Positions 9,227 through 17,401 of a DNA stretch of 64,000 bases are shown here, one piece after another. A program made the translations under genes and the position numbers. The notes under the pieces are model-generated. The model worked only from the letters and a program-made list of their open reading frames with translations, searched no databases and was not told the DNA's origin. Source of the stretch: Bosea sp. (in: a-proteobacteria) (lineage in GTDB: Bacteria; Pseudomonadota; Alphaproteobacteria; Rhizobiales; Beijerinckiaceae); contig NZ_JAMLIX010000001.1 in the NCBI RefSeq assembly GCF_023953965.1, positions 1,922,501 through 1,986,500 on the forward strand, in the 5' to 3' direction. Each line of letters begins with the position of its first letter. The stretch's first letter is position 1.

Positions 9227-9520
9227 TCACCCCCCGGTCATCGGCGGGAAGAAGGCGATCTCGCGGGCGCCGCCGAGCGGGCTTTCCGGTTTGGCATGGA
9301 CATGGTCGAGCGCCGCGCGCACGATCCGCTCATTGGCGAAGGCGGCCTCATAGCCCTCGCCGCGCGCCTTCAGCCAGCGCACGAGATCGGCGACGGTGGC
9401 GAGGCCGGCGGGGATGGGAAGCGTCTCCTCGGGCAGGCCGACGCGCTCGCGCACCCAGGCGAAATAGACGATGCGGATCGGGCGGGTGCCCGCCGCAGCC
9501 GGGGTGGCCACGGCGCTCAT
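9227..9520 (-). CDS. moaD: Molybdopterin synthase sulfur-carrier subunit
   Basis: This 97-residue ubiquitin-fold protein ends in the essential Gly-Gly (FFPPMTGG), whose C-terminus is adenylated and thiocarboxylated to deliver sulfur to MoaE. The start at 9520 overlaps the end of pgsA by 4 bp, indicating translational coupling. A longer open frame back to 10168 only reads through pgsA. An N-terminal extension of about 13 residues (MSAVATPAAAGTR) precedes the first beta strand and may be disordered. Confidence 0.93.
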   Translation of the reverse strand: MSAVATPAAAGTRPIRIVYFAWVRERVGLPEETLPIPAGLATVADLVRWLKARGEGYEAAFANERIVRAALDHVHAKPESPLGGAREIAFFPPMTGG

Positions 9521-10140
9521 GGCGCGCGCTCGTCCTCTTGGACGAGATAGCGGATGCCGGCGTTGAAATAATCCCAGCCGGTATAGATCGTCAGCCCGGC
9601 GGCGGCCCAGAGCAGGACGATGCCGATCACGGTGTTGCCGGGCAGGACCTTGTCGCCGGCGGGGCCGGCGATCAGGAAGCCGAGCGCGAAGAGCTGCGCC
9701 GTCGTCTTCCATTTGGCGACCCGGCTGACGGGCACGCTGACCTTGAGACCGGCCAGGAATTCGCGCAGGCCCGAGACCAGGATCTCGCGGCACAGGATCA
9801 CGATCGCGGCCCAGAGCGTCCAGCCATGGATGGTGCCGTCGGCGACCAGCATCAGCAGCAGGGCGCAGACCAGGAGCTTGTCGGCGATCGGGTCGAGCAT
9901 CCGCCCGATCGCCGATTGCTGGCTCCAGGCGCGGGCGATCCAGCCGTCGAGATAATCGGTGATGGCGGCGAGCGTGTAGATCGCCAGCGCGAGCCAGCGC
10001 ATCCAGTCGTCGCGCGGCCAGAACAGGATCGCCACCAGGGCCGGGATCGCCAGGATCCGTCCGTAGGTGAGGAGGTTGGGCAGCGACCAGGGGCCGCGCC
10101 GCCTGATGGCGTCTGGGAGAATCGTCACGTCGAACACCAA
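9517..10140 (-). CDS. pgsA: CDP-diacylglycerol-glycerol-3-phosphate 3-phosphatidyltransferase
   Basis: This 207-residue inner-membrane enzyme makes phosphatidylglycerol phosphate, the committed step to phosphatidylglycerol and cardiolipin. The CDP-alcohol phosphotransferase signature is complete: DYLDGWIARAWSQQSAIG followed by RMLDPIADK, giving the D-x2-D-G-x2-A-R-x8-G-x3-D-x3-D pattern. About five to six hydrophobic helices are visible. It lies 51 bp downstream of uvrC on the same strand, an arrangement found in many proteobacteria, and overlaps moaD by 4 bp. Confidence 0.95.
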   Translation of the reverse strand: MVFDVTILPDAIRRRGPWSLPNLLTYGRILAIPALVAILFWPRDDWMRWLALAIYTLAAITDYLDGWIARAWSQQSAIGRMLDPIADKLLVCALLLMLVADGTIHGWTLWAAIVILCREILVSGLREFLAGLKVSVPVSRVAKWKTTAQLFALGFLIAGPAGDKVLPGNTVIGIVLLWAAAGLTIYTGWDYFNAGIRYLVQEDERAP

Positions 10141-10191
10141 AGCAAGGGCGCCACCGCAGCGTCAACATGCAAAACCGCGAGGCCGCCAGTT

Positions 10192-12204
10192 TCAGGCGTC
10201 ATGGAAGAAATCGTGGACGGCCCGGGCGGTGGCCGCGTTGACGCCGGGCGTGCGCATCAGATCGTCGAGCTTGGCGCGCTGGATCGCCTTGACCGTGCCG
10301 AAATGCAAAAGCAGCGCGCGCTTGCGCGAGGGGCCGATGCCGGGGATCTCGTCGAGCGGGTTCTTCATCGTCTCGCGCTTGCGCCTGGCGCGGTGCGTGC
10401 CGATGGCGAAGCGGTGCGCCTCGTCGCGCAGGCGCTGGATGAAATAGAGGGCGGGGTCGCGCGGCTGGAGCTTGAACGGCTCGCGCCCGGCCATGTGGAA
10501 GGTCTCGCGCATGGCGTTGCGGTCGGAGCCCTTGGCGATGGCGACGAGCGGGATGTCGGCGGCGCCGAGCTCGGCCATGATCCGGCGCGCCGCCTCGAAC
10601 TGCCCCTTGCCGCCGTCGACGATGACGAGATCGGGCCGGGAGGGGAAGGCGTCGGGGTCCTTGAGCTTGGTTGCGCGGGCGGGGTTTGAGCCAGCGACGC
10701 TCTCCTCGTCCGCCGCGGGGGCGGCTTCCTTCGCGAGCCTGGCGAAGCGCCGCGTCAGCACCTCGCGCATCATGCCGAAATCGTCGCCGGCGATGGTGTC
10801 GGTCGAAATGTTGAAGGTGCGGTACTGGTTCTTCACGAAGCCGTCCGGACCGGCCACGACCATGCCGCCGACGGCGTTCGTGCCCATGATGTGCGAATTG
10901 TCGTAGACCTCGACCCGGCGCGGGCCGCTCTCCATGCCGAAGGCTGCGCCGAGCGCGGCGAGCAATGCGCTTTGCCCGGCATTGTCGGCGAGCTTGCGCG
11001 ACAGCGCCTCGCGGGCGTTCTTGACGGCATGCGCCATCAGGTCGGCGCGCTCGCCGCGCTTCGGGTTCGCGACCTCGACCTTGCGGCCGGCGCGGGCCGA
11101 GAGCGCCTCTGCGATCAGTGCGATCTCCTCGACCGGGTGCGAGAGCAGCACGAGGCGCGGCGGCGGCTTGTCGTCGTAGAACTGGGCGACGACGGAAGCC
11201 AGCACCTCGGAGGGGCTGAGCGAGCGGTCGGCGCGGGGAAAGAGCGCGCGGTTGCCCCAGTTCTGGTGGTTGCGGAAGAAGAAGATCTCGACGCAGAACT
11301 GCCCGGCCTGCTCGTCGATGGCGAAGACGTCGGCCTCCTCCACGCCTTGCGTGTTGATGTCCTGCCCGGCCTGCACCGCCGAGAGCGCGGCGAGGCGGTC
11401 GCGGTAGCGCGCCGCCTTCTCGAATTCGAGCGCCTCCGCCGCCTCCTGCATCCGGGCGGAGAGCAGTTGCTTCACCGCCGAGGAGCGGCCGGAGAGGAAG
11501 TCGCGCGCCTGGCCGGCGAGCGCCTGATAATCGGGGATCGAGATCTCGCCCGTGCAGGGGGCGGCGCAGCGCTTGATCTGGTAGAGCAGGCAGGGGCGGG
11601 TGCGGTTCTCGTAGAAGGAATCCGAGCAGGTGCGGATCAGGAACGCCTTCTGCAGCGCGTCGATGGTGCGCGTCACTGCCCAGACCGAGGCGAAGGGGCC
11701 GAAATAATCGCCCTTGCGCTGGCGCGAGCCGCGATGCTTCAAGATCGCCGGCGCCGCGTGGTCGCCGGTCAGCAGGATATAGGGGAACGACTTGTCGTCG
11801 CGCAGCAGCACGTTGTAGCGCGGGCGCAGTTGCTTGATCAGGTTCGATTCGAGCAGCAGCGCCTCGGTCTCGGTGCCGGTGGTGACGAACTCCATGTTCG
11901 CCGTCTCGGCGATCATCCGGGCGACGGCGTTGGTATGGGCCATGCCGCGGGCATAGGACGTCACGCGGTTCTTCAGGCTCTTGGCCTTGCCGACATAGAG
12001 CACCTCGCCGGCCCGGTCGAACATCCGGTAGACGCCCGGCCGGTTCGGCAGATGCTTGGCGAATTGCTGGATCACCTCGATGCCGGCCTTGAGCGCGCCG
12101 GGCGCGGCCTGCGCGTGTTCGGGCACGGGTTCGGGGCCGGGGAGGGCGTCCTCCTCCTCCGCGAACTCGTCCTGCGGCAGATCGTCCTGAGGTTCGCGAC
12201 TCAT
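10192..12204 (-). CDS. uvrC: UvrABC excinuclease subunit C
   Basis: This 670-residue nuclease makes both incisions in nucleotide-excision repair. It has a GIY-YIG domain at about 55-130 (GVYRMFD and LYVGKAKSLKNRV), a cysteine-rich patch (CLLYQIKRCAAPCTG), a UVR motif near 255-285 that contacts UvrB, the RNase H-like endonuclease core (YDNSHIMGTNAVGGMV and LVIVDGGKGQ), and a C-terminal helix-hairpin-helix (DEIPGIGPSRKRALL). The N-terminal ~40 residues are acidic and specific to this lineage. The linker at 503-512 reads VAGSNPARAT, which resembles a translated tRNA 3' end (see findings). Confidence 0.97.
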   Translation of the reverse strand: MSREPQDDLPQDEFAEEEDALPGPEPVPEHAQAAPGALKAGIEVIQQFAKHLPNRPGVYRMFDRAGEVLYVGKAKSLKNRVTSYARGMAHTNAVARMIAETANMEFVTTGTETEALLLESNLIKQLRPRYNVLLRDDKSFPYILLTGDHAAPAILKHRGSRQRKGDYFGPFASVWAVTRTIDALQKAFLIRTCSDSFYENRTRPCLLYQIKRCAAPCTGEISIPDYQALAGQARDFLSGRSSAVKQLLSARMQEAAEALEFEKAARYRDRLAALSAVQAGQDINTQGVEEADVFAIDEQAGQFCVEIFFFRNHQNWGNRALFPRADRSLSPSEVLASVVAQFYDDKPPPRLVLLSHPVEEIALIAEALSARAGRKVEVANPKRGERADLMAHAVKNAREALSRKLADNAGQSALLAALGAAFGMESGPRRVEVYDNSHIMGTNAVGGMVVAGPDGFVKNQYRTFNISTDTIAGDDFGMMREVLTRRFARLAKEAAPAADEESVAGSNPARATKLKDPDAFPSRPDLVIVDGGKGQFEAARRIMAELGAADIPLVAIAKGSDRNAMRETFHMAGREPFKLQPRDPALYFIQRLRDEAHRFAIGTHRARRKRETMKNPLDEIPGIGPSRKRALLLHFGTVKAIQRAKLDDLMRTPGVNAATARAVHDFFHDA

Positions 12205-12338
12205 GGGCTCCGTACTCTTTGGGCTTCATGTAGGATGTCGCGGCGGCTTCGTCATGTCAGGAACGGCGTCGCCCTTTCGACTTGACCTCGCCGCATCGTC
12301 GCGGCCATCTCCCCGCGCCGCCACCGGACGCCTCGCCC

Positions 12339-13181
12339 ATGCCCGTCTTCGCCATTCCCTTCCCGATGATCGACCCCGTCGCGGTGCAGCTCGGGCCGCT
12401 GGCGATCAAATGGTATGGGCTCGCCTATGTCGCGGGCCTCCTCGGCGGCTGGTGGTATGCGCGCCGGCTCGTCGCCTGTGATGGCCTGTGGGGCGGGCGG
12501 GCGCGGCCTGAAGCCGCCGAGCTCGACGACATGCTGCTCTTCGTCGCCTTCGGCGTGGTGCTGGGCGGGCGCATCGGCTTCGTGCTGTTCTACGACCTCG
12601 CGCGCTATCTGGAGCGCCCGCTGGATATCTTCGCGATCTGGCAGGGCGGCATGTCCTTCCATGGCGGGCTGATCGGCGCGACGCTTGGCCTGTGGCTGTT
12701 CGCCAGGCGCCGGGGCTATCCGGCGCTGTCGGTGTTCGATCTCGCGGCGGCGGTGGTGCCGATCGGGCTCTTCCTCGGGCGCATCGCCAATTTCATCAAT
12801 GGCGAGCTCTGGGGGCGGCCGGCGCCGGATGTGCCCTGGGCCATGGTCTTCCCGCATGGCGGGCCGCTGCCGCGCCATCCGAGCCAGCTCTACGAAGCCT
12901 TCGCCGAGGGCATCCTGCTCTTCGTGCTGGTCAATCTGCTGGTGCGGTTCGGCGGCCTCAGGCGGCCAGGCTATGTCGCCGGTGTCTTCGGCATGGGCTA
13001 TGCCGTGGCGCGGATCGTCTGCGAGTTCTTCCGCGAGCCCGATCCGCAGCTCGGCTTCCTGTTCGGCGGCTCGGTCGATGCGCTCTCGGGCGGCATCACC
13101 ATGGGGATGCTGCTCTCGCTGCCGGTGTTCGCGGTGGGCTTATGGCTTGCGCTCCGCAGCCGGCGCGAGACGCCGGCGTGA
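12339..13181 (+). CDS. lgt: Phosphatidylglycerol-prolipoprotein diacylglyceryl transferase
   Basis: Lgt (280 residues, about seven transmembrane helices) transfers diacylglycerol from phosphatidylglycerol to the lipobox cysteine of prolipoproteins. Marks are the N-terminal IKWYGLAYVAG, the HGGLIGATLG segment, and the signature GRIANFINGELWGR followed by RHPSQLYEAFAEG. The ATG at 12339 gives the usual N-terminus; an upstream in-frame ATG at 12282 adds 19 atypical residues. The stop overlaps the GTG of the following methyltransferase gene. A lipoprotein substrate is visible at 45.0 kb (CAP-domain protein). Confidence 0.95.
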   Translation: MPVFAIPFPMIDPVAVQLGPLAIKWYGLAYVAGLLGGWWYARRLVACDGLWGGRARPEAAELDDMLLFVAFGVVLGGRIGFVLFYDLARYLERPLDIFAIWQGGMSFHGGLIGATLGLWLFARRRGYPALSVFDLAAAVVPIGLFLGRIANFINGELWGRPAPDVPWAMVFPHGGPLPRHPSQLYEAFAEGILLFVLVNLLVRFGGLRRPGYVAGVFGMGYAVARIVCEFFREPDPQLGFLFGGSVDALSGGITMGMLLSLPVFAVGLWLALRSRRETPA

Positions 13182-14275
13182 CCACGCTTCAAGCCGAGAT
13201 CGCCGAGCTGATCCGGCAGGAGGGGCCGCTGCCCGTCGGCCGCTACATGGCACTGTGCCTCGGCCATCCGCGCCACGGCTACTACATGACGCGCGATCCC
13301 TTCGGGTCTGGCGGCGATTTCACCACGGCGCCCGAGATCAGCCAGATGTTCGGCGAGCTGATCGGGCTCTGGGTCGCCCATGCCTGGCGGGCGTCAGGCG
13401 CGCCGGCACGTTTCAGGCTGGTCGAGCTCGGGCCGGGGCGCGGCACGCTGATGGCCGACATGCTGCGGGCGACGCGGATCGTGCCCGGCTTCCGCGAAGC
13501 GCTATCCGTGCATCTCGTCGAGACGAGCCCGGCCTTGCGCGCCCGGCAGGCGGCGACGCTTCAAGGCGTCGCGCCGGTCTGGCACAAGACGCTGGCCGAG
13601 GCGCTCGACGGTCCCGTCATCGCGGTCGCCAACGAATTCCTCGACGCCCTGCCGCTCGACCAGTTCGTGATGACGCCGGAGGGCTGGCGCGAGCGGCTGG
13701 TCGGGCTCGATGCGGAGGGCGGGCTGTGCTGGGGGCTCGGCGCTTGCGCCTCTCCCGATGCGGGAGAGCAGGGGACGGTCCCGATCGGCACGGTTTTCGA
13801 GGCGGCCCACGACGCGCTCTCCGTCGTCACGCAACTCGCAGGCCATGTCGCCCGCGAGGGCGGGGCGGCGCTGCTCATCGATTACGGCTCGCTGCGCTCC
13901 GGCTTCGGCGACACCTTGCAGGCGATGAGGCGGCACGGCTTCGCCGATCCGCTGGCCGAGCCGGGCGAGGCCGATCTCACCGTCCATGTCGATTTCGAGC
14001 GGATGGGGCAGGCGGCGCTGAAGGCGGGCGCGGCGCTGCACGGGCCGGCGACGCAGCGCGAACTCCTGCTGGCGCTCGGCCTCGCCGAGCGGGCGCAGGC
14101 GCTCTCGCTCAAGGCCGATGCGGCGCAGCGCGCGGCGATCTCCTCGGCTTTCGACCGGCTGATCGCGCCGGGCGAGACCGGCATGGGGGATTTGTTCAAG
14201 GTTCTCGCGCTATCGCAGCGGAACCTGCCGCTCCTGCCCGGATTTGACCTTCATCGGCTGCCAGATCGGGGCTGA
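13178..14275 (+). CDS. MidA-type (DUF185/NDUFAF7-like) SAM-dependent methyltransferase
   Basis: This is a 365-residue protein if it starts at the GTG at 13178, which overlaps the lgt stop by 4 bp; an in-frame ATG at 13142 would add 12 residues. Family features are the N-terminal GRYMALCLGHPRHGYYMTRDPFG and DFTTAPEISQMFGELIGLW, the SAM-binding LVELGPGRGTLMADML, and VANEFLDALPLDQFV. The mitochondrial homologue methylates an arginine of complex I; the bacterial substrate is unproven. The order lgt, methyltransferase, pgeF is a conserved alphaproteobacterial string. Confidence 0.92.
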   Translation: MTTLQAEIAELIRQEGPLPVGRYMALCLGHPRHGYYMTRDPFGSGGDFTTAPEISQMFGELIGLWVAHAWRASGAPARFRLVELGPGRGTLMADMLRATRIVPGFREALSVHLVETSPALRARQAATLQGVAPVWHKTLAEALDGPVIAVANEFLDALPLDQFVMTPEGWRERLVGLDAEGGLCWGLGACASPDAGEQGTVPIGTVFEAAHDALSVVTQLAGHVAREGGAALLIDYGSLRSGFGDTLQAMRRHGFADPLAEPGEADLTVHVDFERMGQAALKAGAALHGPATQRELLLALGLAERAQALSLKADAAQRAAISSAFDRLIAPGETGMGDLFKVLALSQRNLPLLPGFDLHRLPDRG

Positions 14276-14293
14276 CCCAACCGGACGAAGCCT

Positions 14294-15058
14294 ATGTTCA
14301 TCACCGCCCGCGAACTCGCCGCAGAAGCCGGTATCCGCCACGCCTTCTTCACCCGCGAGGGCGGCGTCTCCAGCGGAATCCACGCCTCGCTGAACGGCGG
14401 GCTCGGTTCCTCCGACGATCCCGCCGCGATCGCGGAGAACCGGGCGCGGATGGCGCGCCATCTCGAGGTCGCGCCGGAGAACCTCGTCAGCCTCTACCAG
14501 GTGCATTCCGCCGATGTGGAGGTGGTGACGGGGCCGTGGCCGGCGGAGCGCCCCAAGGTCGATGCGATGGTGACGACCGCCGCGCATGTCGCGCTCGGCA
14601 TCTCCACGGCCGATTGCGGGCCGATCCTGTTCGCGGACGGCGCGGCGCGCGTCGTCGGCGCGGCCCATGCCGGCTGGAAGGGCGCCTTCGGCGGCATCGT
14701 CGGCGCGACGGTGACGGCGATGGAGAAGCTCGGCGCAAGGCGCGAGCGCATCACCGCCGTGCTCGGGCCGACGATCAGCGCCGCGGCTTACGAGGTCGGG
14801 CCGGAATTCATCGAGCGCTTCAAGGCCGGGAACCGGACCTATGCGCGCTTCTTCACCCCCTCCGAACGGGCGGCGCATGCGATGTTCGACCTGCCGGCCT
14901 TCATCGCGCTCAAGGCGCAGGAGGCGGGGATCGGCCGCTTCGCCGATCTCTCCTTATGCACCTATGGCGACGAGCGGCGCTTCTTCAGCTATCGGCGCGC
15001 GACCCATCGCGGCGAGCCCGACTATGGGCGCCTGATCTCGGCGATCGCGCTCGACTGA
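14294..15058 (+). CDS. pgeF: Peptidoglycan editing factor PgeF (YfiH, multicopper-oxidase-like fold)
   Basis: This 254-residue cytoplasmic enzyme belongs to the YfiH/laccase-domain family, which removes mis-incorporated L-serine from peptidoglycan precursors in E. coli. The metal-site triad is visible: His in YQVHSADVE, Cys in STADCGPILFAD, and His in GAAHAGWKGAFGG. It begins 18 bp after the methyltransferase gene, so it is the third gene of the lgt operon. Some homologues have been reported as adenosine-processing enzymes, so that activity cannot be excluded. Confidence 0.92.
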   Translation: MFITARELAAEAGIRHAFFTREGGVSSGIHASLNGGLGSSDDPAAIAENRARMARHLEVAPENLVSLYQVHSADVEVVTGPWPAERPKVDAMVTTAAHVALGISTADCGPILFADGAARVVGAAHAGWKGAFGGIVGATVTAMEKLGARRERITAVLGPTISAAAYEVGPEFIERFKAGNRTYARFFTPSERAAHAMFDLPAFIALKAQEAGIGRFADLSLCTYGDERRFFSYRRATHRGEPDYGRLISAIALD

Positions 15059-15205
15059 GCCGATTGCGGTTGCGGATAACGGTTGATGGCGCGGTGCGGC
15101 GGCTTGCCGCACCGCTCCGGCCGGGGCATCGTTCCGCCGCCACCGGGAGCGCATCGCCTGCCGGCGGGCGCTTATCCTTGGCGATGCATCCAGTGCGGGG
15201 CCGAC

Positions 15206-15490
15206 ATGGAACAGATCCTGATGAACCTGATCGCCGGTGCGATCGGCGGCAATGCGGCCGGCAAGGCCAGCCCGAGCTTCGATCTCGGCACCATCGGCAA
15301 CACGATTTCCGGGCTGGTCGGCGGCGGCGTGCTGGGGCAGCTCGTCCCGCTCGTGCTGCCGGCGATCAGCGCGGCGGCGCAGGGCGGCAATCTCAGCATC
15401 GGCGGCATCCTGTCGAACCTGATCGCGGGCGGCGCCGGCGGGGCGATCCTCACCGCGATCATCGGCGCGGTGAAGAACAAGGCGGCCTGA
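15206..15490 (+). CDS. Small glycine-rich hydrophobic protein, function unknown
   Basis: This is a 94-residue protein. I chose the ATG at 15206 (MEQILMNLIAGAIGGN) because the upstream part of the open frame looks non-coding. The sequence is almost entirely Gly, Ala, Ile, Leu, Val and Asn, with GG spacing like glycine-zipper membrane segments (LVGGGVLGQLVPLVLPAISAAAQGG and LIAGGAGGAILTAIIGAV) and a short basic end (KNKAA). There is no signal-peptide cleavage site. It could form a membrane-inserted helical hairpin. It stands alone on the plus strand and converges with the SDR gene, with 7 bp between the stops. Confidence 0.7.
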   Translation: MEQILMNLIAGAIGGNAAGKASPSFDLGTIGNTISGLVGGGVLGQLVPLVLPAISAAAQGGNLSIGGILSNLIAGGAGGAILTAIIGAVKNKAA

Positions 15491-15497
15491 ACGCGAC

Positions 15498-16244
15498 TCA
15501 GCCGACGATGTCGGGCGTGCGCCAGCCGAGATGCTGGCCGGCGTCGACGGCGATCATCTGGCCGGTCACCGAGCCGGCGCGGGCGAGATAGAGCACGGCC
15601 TCGGCGATCTCCTCGGGCGCGATCCTGCGCCCGAGCAGCGTGCCCGCGGCCTCCTGCGCCAGCCGGTCCGGCCCGTCATGGATGTTGGGCAGGGTCGGGC
15701 CGGGGCCGACGGCGTTGACGCGGATCTGCGGGGCCAGCGCCTGCGCCAGCGTCCGGGTCGCGGTGAGCAGGGCGGCCTTGGTCAGGGTGTAGGAGTAATA
15801 TTGCGGCGTCAGCTTCCAGACCCGCTGGTCGACGATGTTGACGACGGCGCCCTTCGCCCCGGCTGGCAGGCGCTCAGCCATCGCCCCGATCAGCAGCGAG
15901 GGCGCGCGCAGGTTGATGGCGAACTGGCGCTCCCAGGCGTCGAGGTCGAGCGCGCGGACATCGTCGGCGACGAAGCTCGCGGCATTGTTGACCAGAAGCG
16001 TGACCGGCCCGAGCGCCTCCTCCGCGGCCGGGATGAGCCCTGCGACCGCCGCCGCATCGGCGAGATCGGCGCAGAGGAGGCAGGTCCGGGCGCCGGCCAG
16101 GGCGAGCGCGCGGGAGAGCGCCTCGGCGTCCGCGCGGCTGTCGTGGTGATGGATCGCCACGGCATAGCCGGCCTCCGCCAGCGCCGTGACGACGGCGCGC
16201 CCGATCCGCCGGGCGCCGCCCGTGACCAGCGCGACCTCAGTCAT
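15498..16244 (-). CDS. Short-chain dehydrogenase, pteridine-reductase (FolM/PTR1)-like
   Basis: This is a 248-residue SDR. The nucleotide motif is TGGARRIG (8-15), whose two arginines suit NADPH. NNAAS lies at 86-90, and the catalytic Tyr152-x3-Lys156 is in YTLTK. The usual catalytic serine is replaced by Asp in NIVDQ (residue 139), which is the pattern of pteridine reductases and FolM rather than of ordinary SDRs. A role in reducing dihydromonapterin or dihydrofolate is therefore likely but not shown. It overlaps the upstream glycosyltransferase gene by 8 bp. Confidence 0.85.
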   Translation of the reverse strand: MTEVALVTGGARRIGRAVVTALAEAGYAVAIHHHDSRADAEALSRALALAGARTCLLCADLADAAAVAGLIPAAEEALGPVTLLVNNAASFVADDVRALDLDAWERQFAINLRAPSLLIGAMAERLPAGAKGAVVNIVDQRVWKLTPQYYSYTLTKAALLTATRTLAQALAPQIRVNAVGPGPTLPNIHDGPDRLAQEAAGTLLGRRIAPEEIAEAVLYLARAGSVTGQMIAVDAGQHLGWRTPDIVG

Positions 16245-17028
16245 TGCCGGCCTCGCGCTGGGCGGCGCGCCGCTTCAGGCGGCGCTCCCAGTGCTTGGCG
16301 ACACGCAGATAGCGGTAGAAGGCGTAGTTCATCGCGGTCATGAAGCCGTAGATGCCGCGCAGCGCATGGCGCCGCCCGATATAGGCCTTGAGGAAGTTGG
16401 CCGGAAACTCCGCCACCAGCCGGAAGACGGAGAGGGTGGCGCCGCGCTGGTCGAGATCGTCGGCCTGCGCGTCGCTATAGGCGTTGAGCTTGTCCATCTG
16501 CTCGCCCAGCGAGCGGACCGAGAAATGATGCACCGTTCCGCTGAGGCGCCCGATGCGGGCGTCGGGCGAAAGATCGACGCGGTCATGCACCGGCGAGGGG
16601 GAATAGCGGCCCTTGCTCCGGCGATAGAGCCGCACCGGCGCCAGCGCATAGGCGAAGCGATGCGGCGCGCCCTCGCCCGGGAAGATCTCGGCGATCCGCA
16701 GCTTGTAGGCGTCCTTCGGGGGCGGCCCGTCGGCGAAGAGCGCGGCGATCTCGCCGACGAGATCGGGCGGCACGACCTCGTCGGCATCGAGATTGAGCAG
16801 CCAGTCATGGCGGCATTCATCCTCGGCGAAGCGTTTCTGCCGGCCATAGCCCGGCCAGGCGTTGAAGACGACGCGGGCGCCGAGCGATTCGGCCAGCGCG
16901 GGGGTTGCGTCGGTCGAGCCGGAATCGACGACGACGATGTCGTCGCTCAGCCCGCGCACCGCCGCGATGGTCCGGCCGATCCGGTCCGCTTCGTCGCGGG
17001 CGATGATGAAAATCGAGAGAGGCGGCAC
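16237..17028 (-). CDS. Family 2 glycosyltransferase, LPS-core glucosyltransferase type
   Basis: This 263-residue protein has a GT-A fold: the N-terminal LSIFIIARDEADRIG, the nucleotide-binding IVVVDSGSTDATP, and the metal-binding DAD motif at 81-83 (NLDADEV). The sequence after it, including WPGYGRQKRFAE and the HHFSVRSLGEQMDKL region, matches the WaaE/KdtX-like group that glycosylates lipopolysaccharide core. No membrane helix is evident, so it is probably peripheral at the inner face of the inner membrane. The acceptor is not deducible. Confidence 0.88.
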   Translation of the reverse strand: MPPLSIFIIARDEADRIGRTIAAVRGLSDDIVVVDSGSTDATPALAESLGARVVFNAWPGYGRQKRFAEDECRHDWLLNLDADEVVPPDLVGEIAALFADGPPPKDAYKLRIAEIFPGEGAPHRFAYALAPVRLYRRSKGRYSPSPVHDRVDLSPDARIGRLSGTVHHFSVRSLGEQMDKLNAYSDAQADDLDQRGATLSVFRLVAEFPANFLKAYIGRRHALRGIYGFMTAMNYAFYRYLRVAKHWERRLKRRAAQREAGND

Positions 17029-17229
17029 GGTGTTCTAGGTTCCTGTTGCCCCAAGGCTTAAGCATGCTCGGGCCGGAGCGGCAAGGCGGACCGAAAAAAG
17101 CAATGATCGACCTTGGAACCTTGGGAAAGCTCCGGGCGTTGTATGTCGGGTCTCGCATCCGGATCGGCGTGTCGTCGCGTTGTTGTTAGTATTCGATTTA
17201 CCATGACGGACCAACTTTCGTTGGTTAAC

Positions 17230-17259
17230 TTGATTTTACCTATTTGAAGTCAGTTATCT
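17230..17259 (+). promoter_or_regulatory. Likely promoter of the outer-membrane protein gene in a 373-bp gap
   Basis: The gap 17029-17401 has an AT-rich core unlike its surroundings. TTGATT (17230-17235) and TTATCT (17254-17259) are spaced by 18 bp and point to the gene at 17402, which would give a 5' leader of about 135 nt. Just upstream, ACCAAC-TTTC-GTTGGT (17210-17225) is a perfect 6-bp dyad that could be an operator. The ribosome-binding site AAGGAG lies 6 bp before the ATG. Confidence 0.45.
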
Positions 17260-17401
17260 CATTCGTGCCGCATTTCTGCCGTGGTCTGCAACGCAGATGT
17301 GTTTCCACTGCAACAGACAAAGCAGGATCCCGGTCTTATAAAGGGTCCATCGAAATCAACCGCCGGGCATTCTGGCGCCAGCGACGACTAAGGAGTTTGT
17401 T

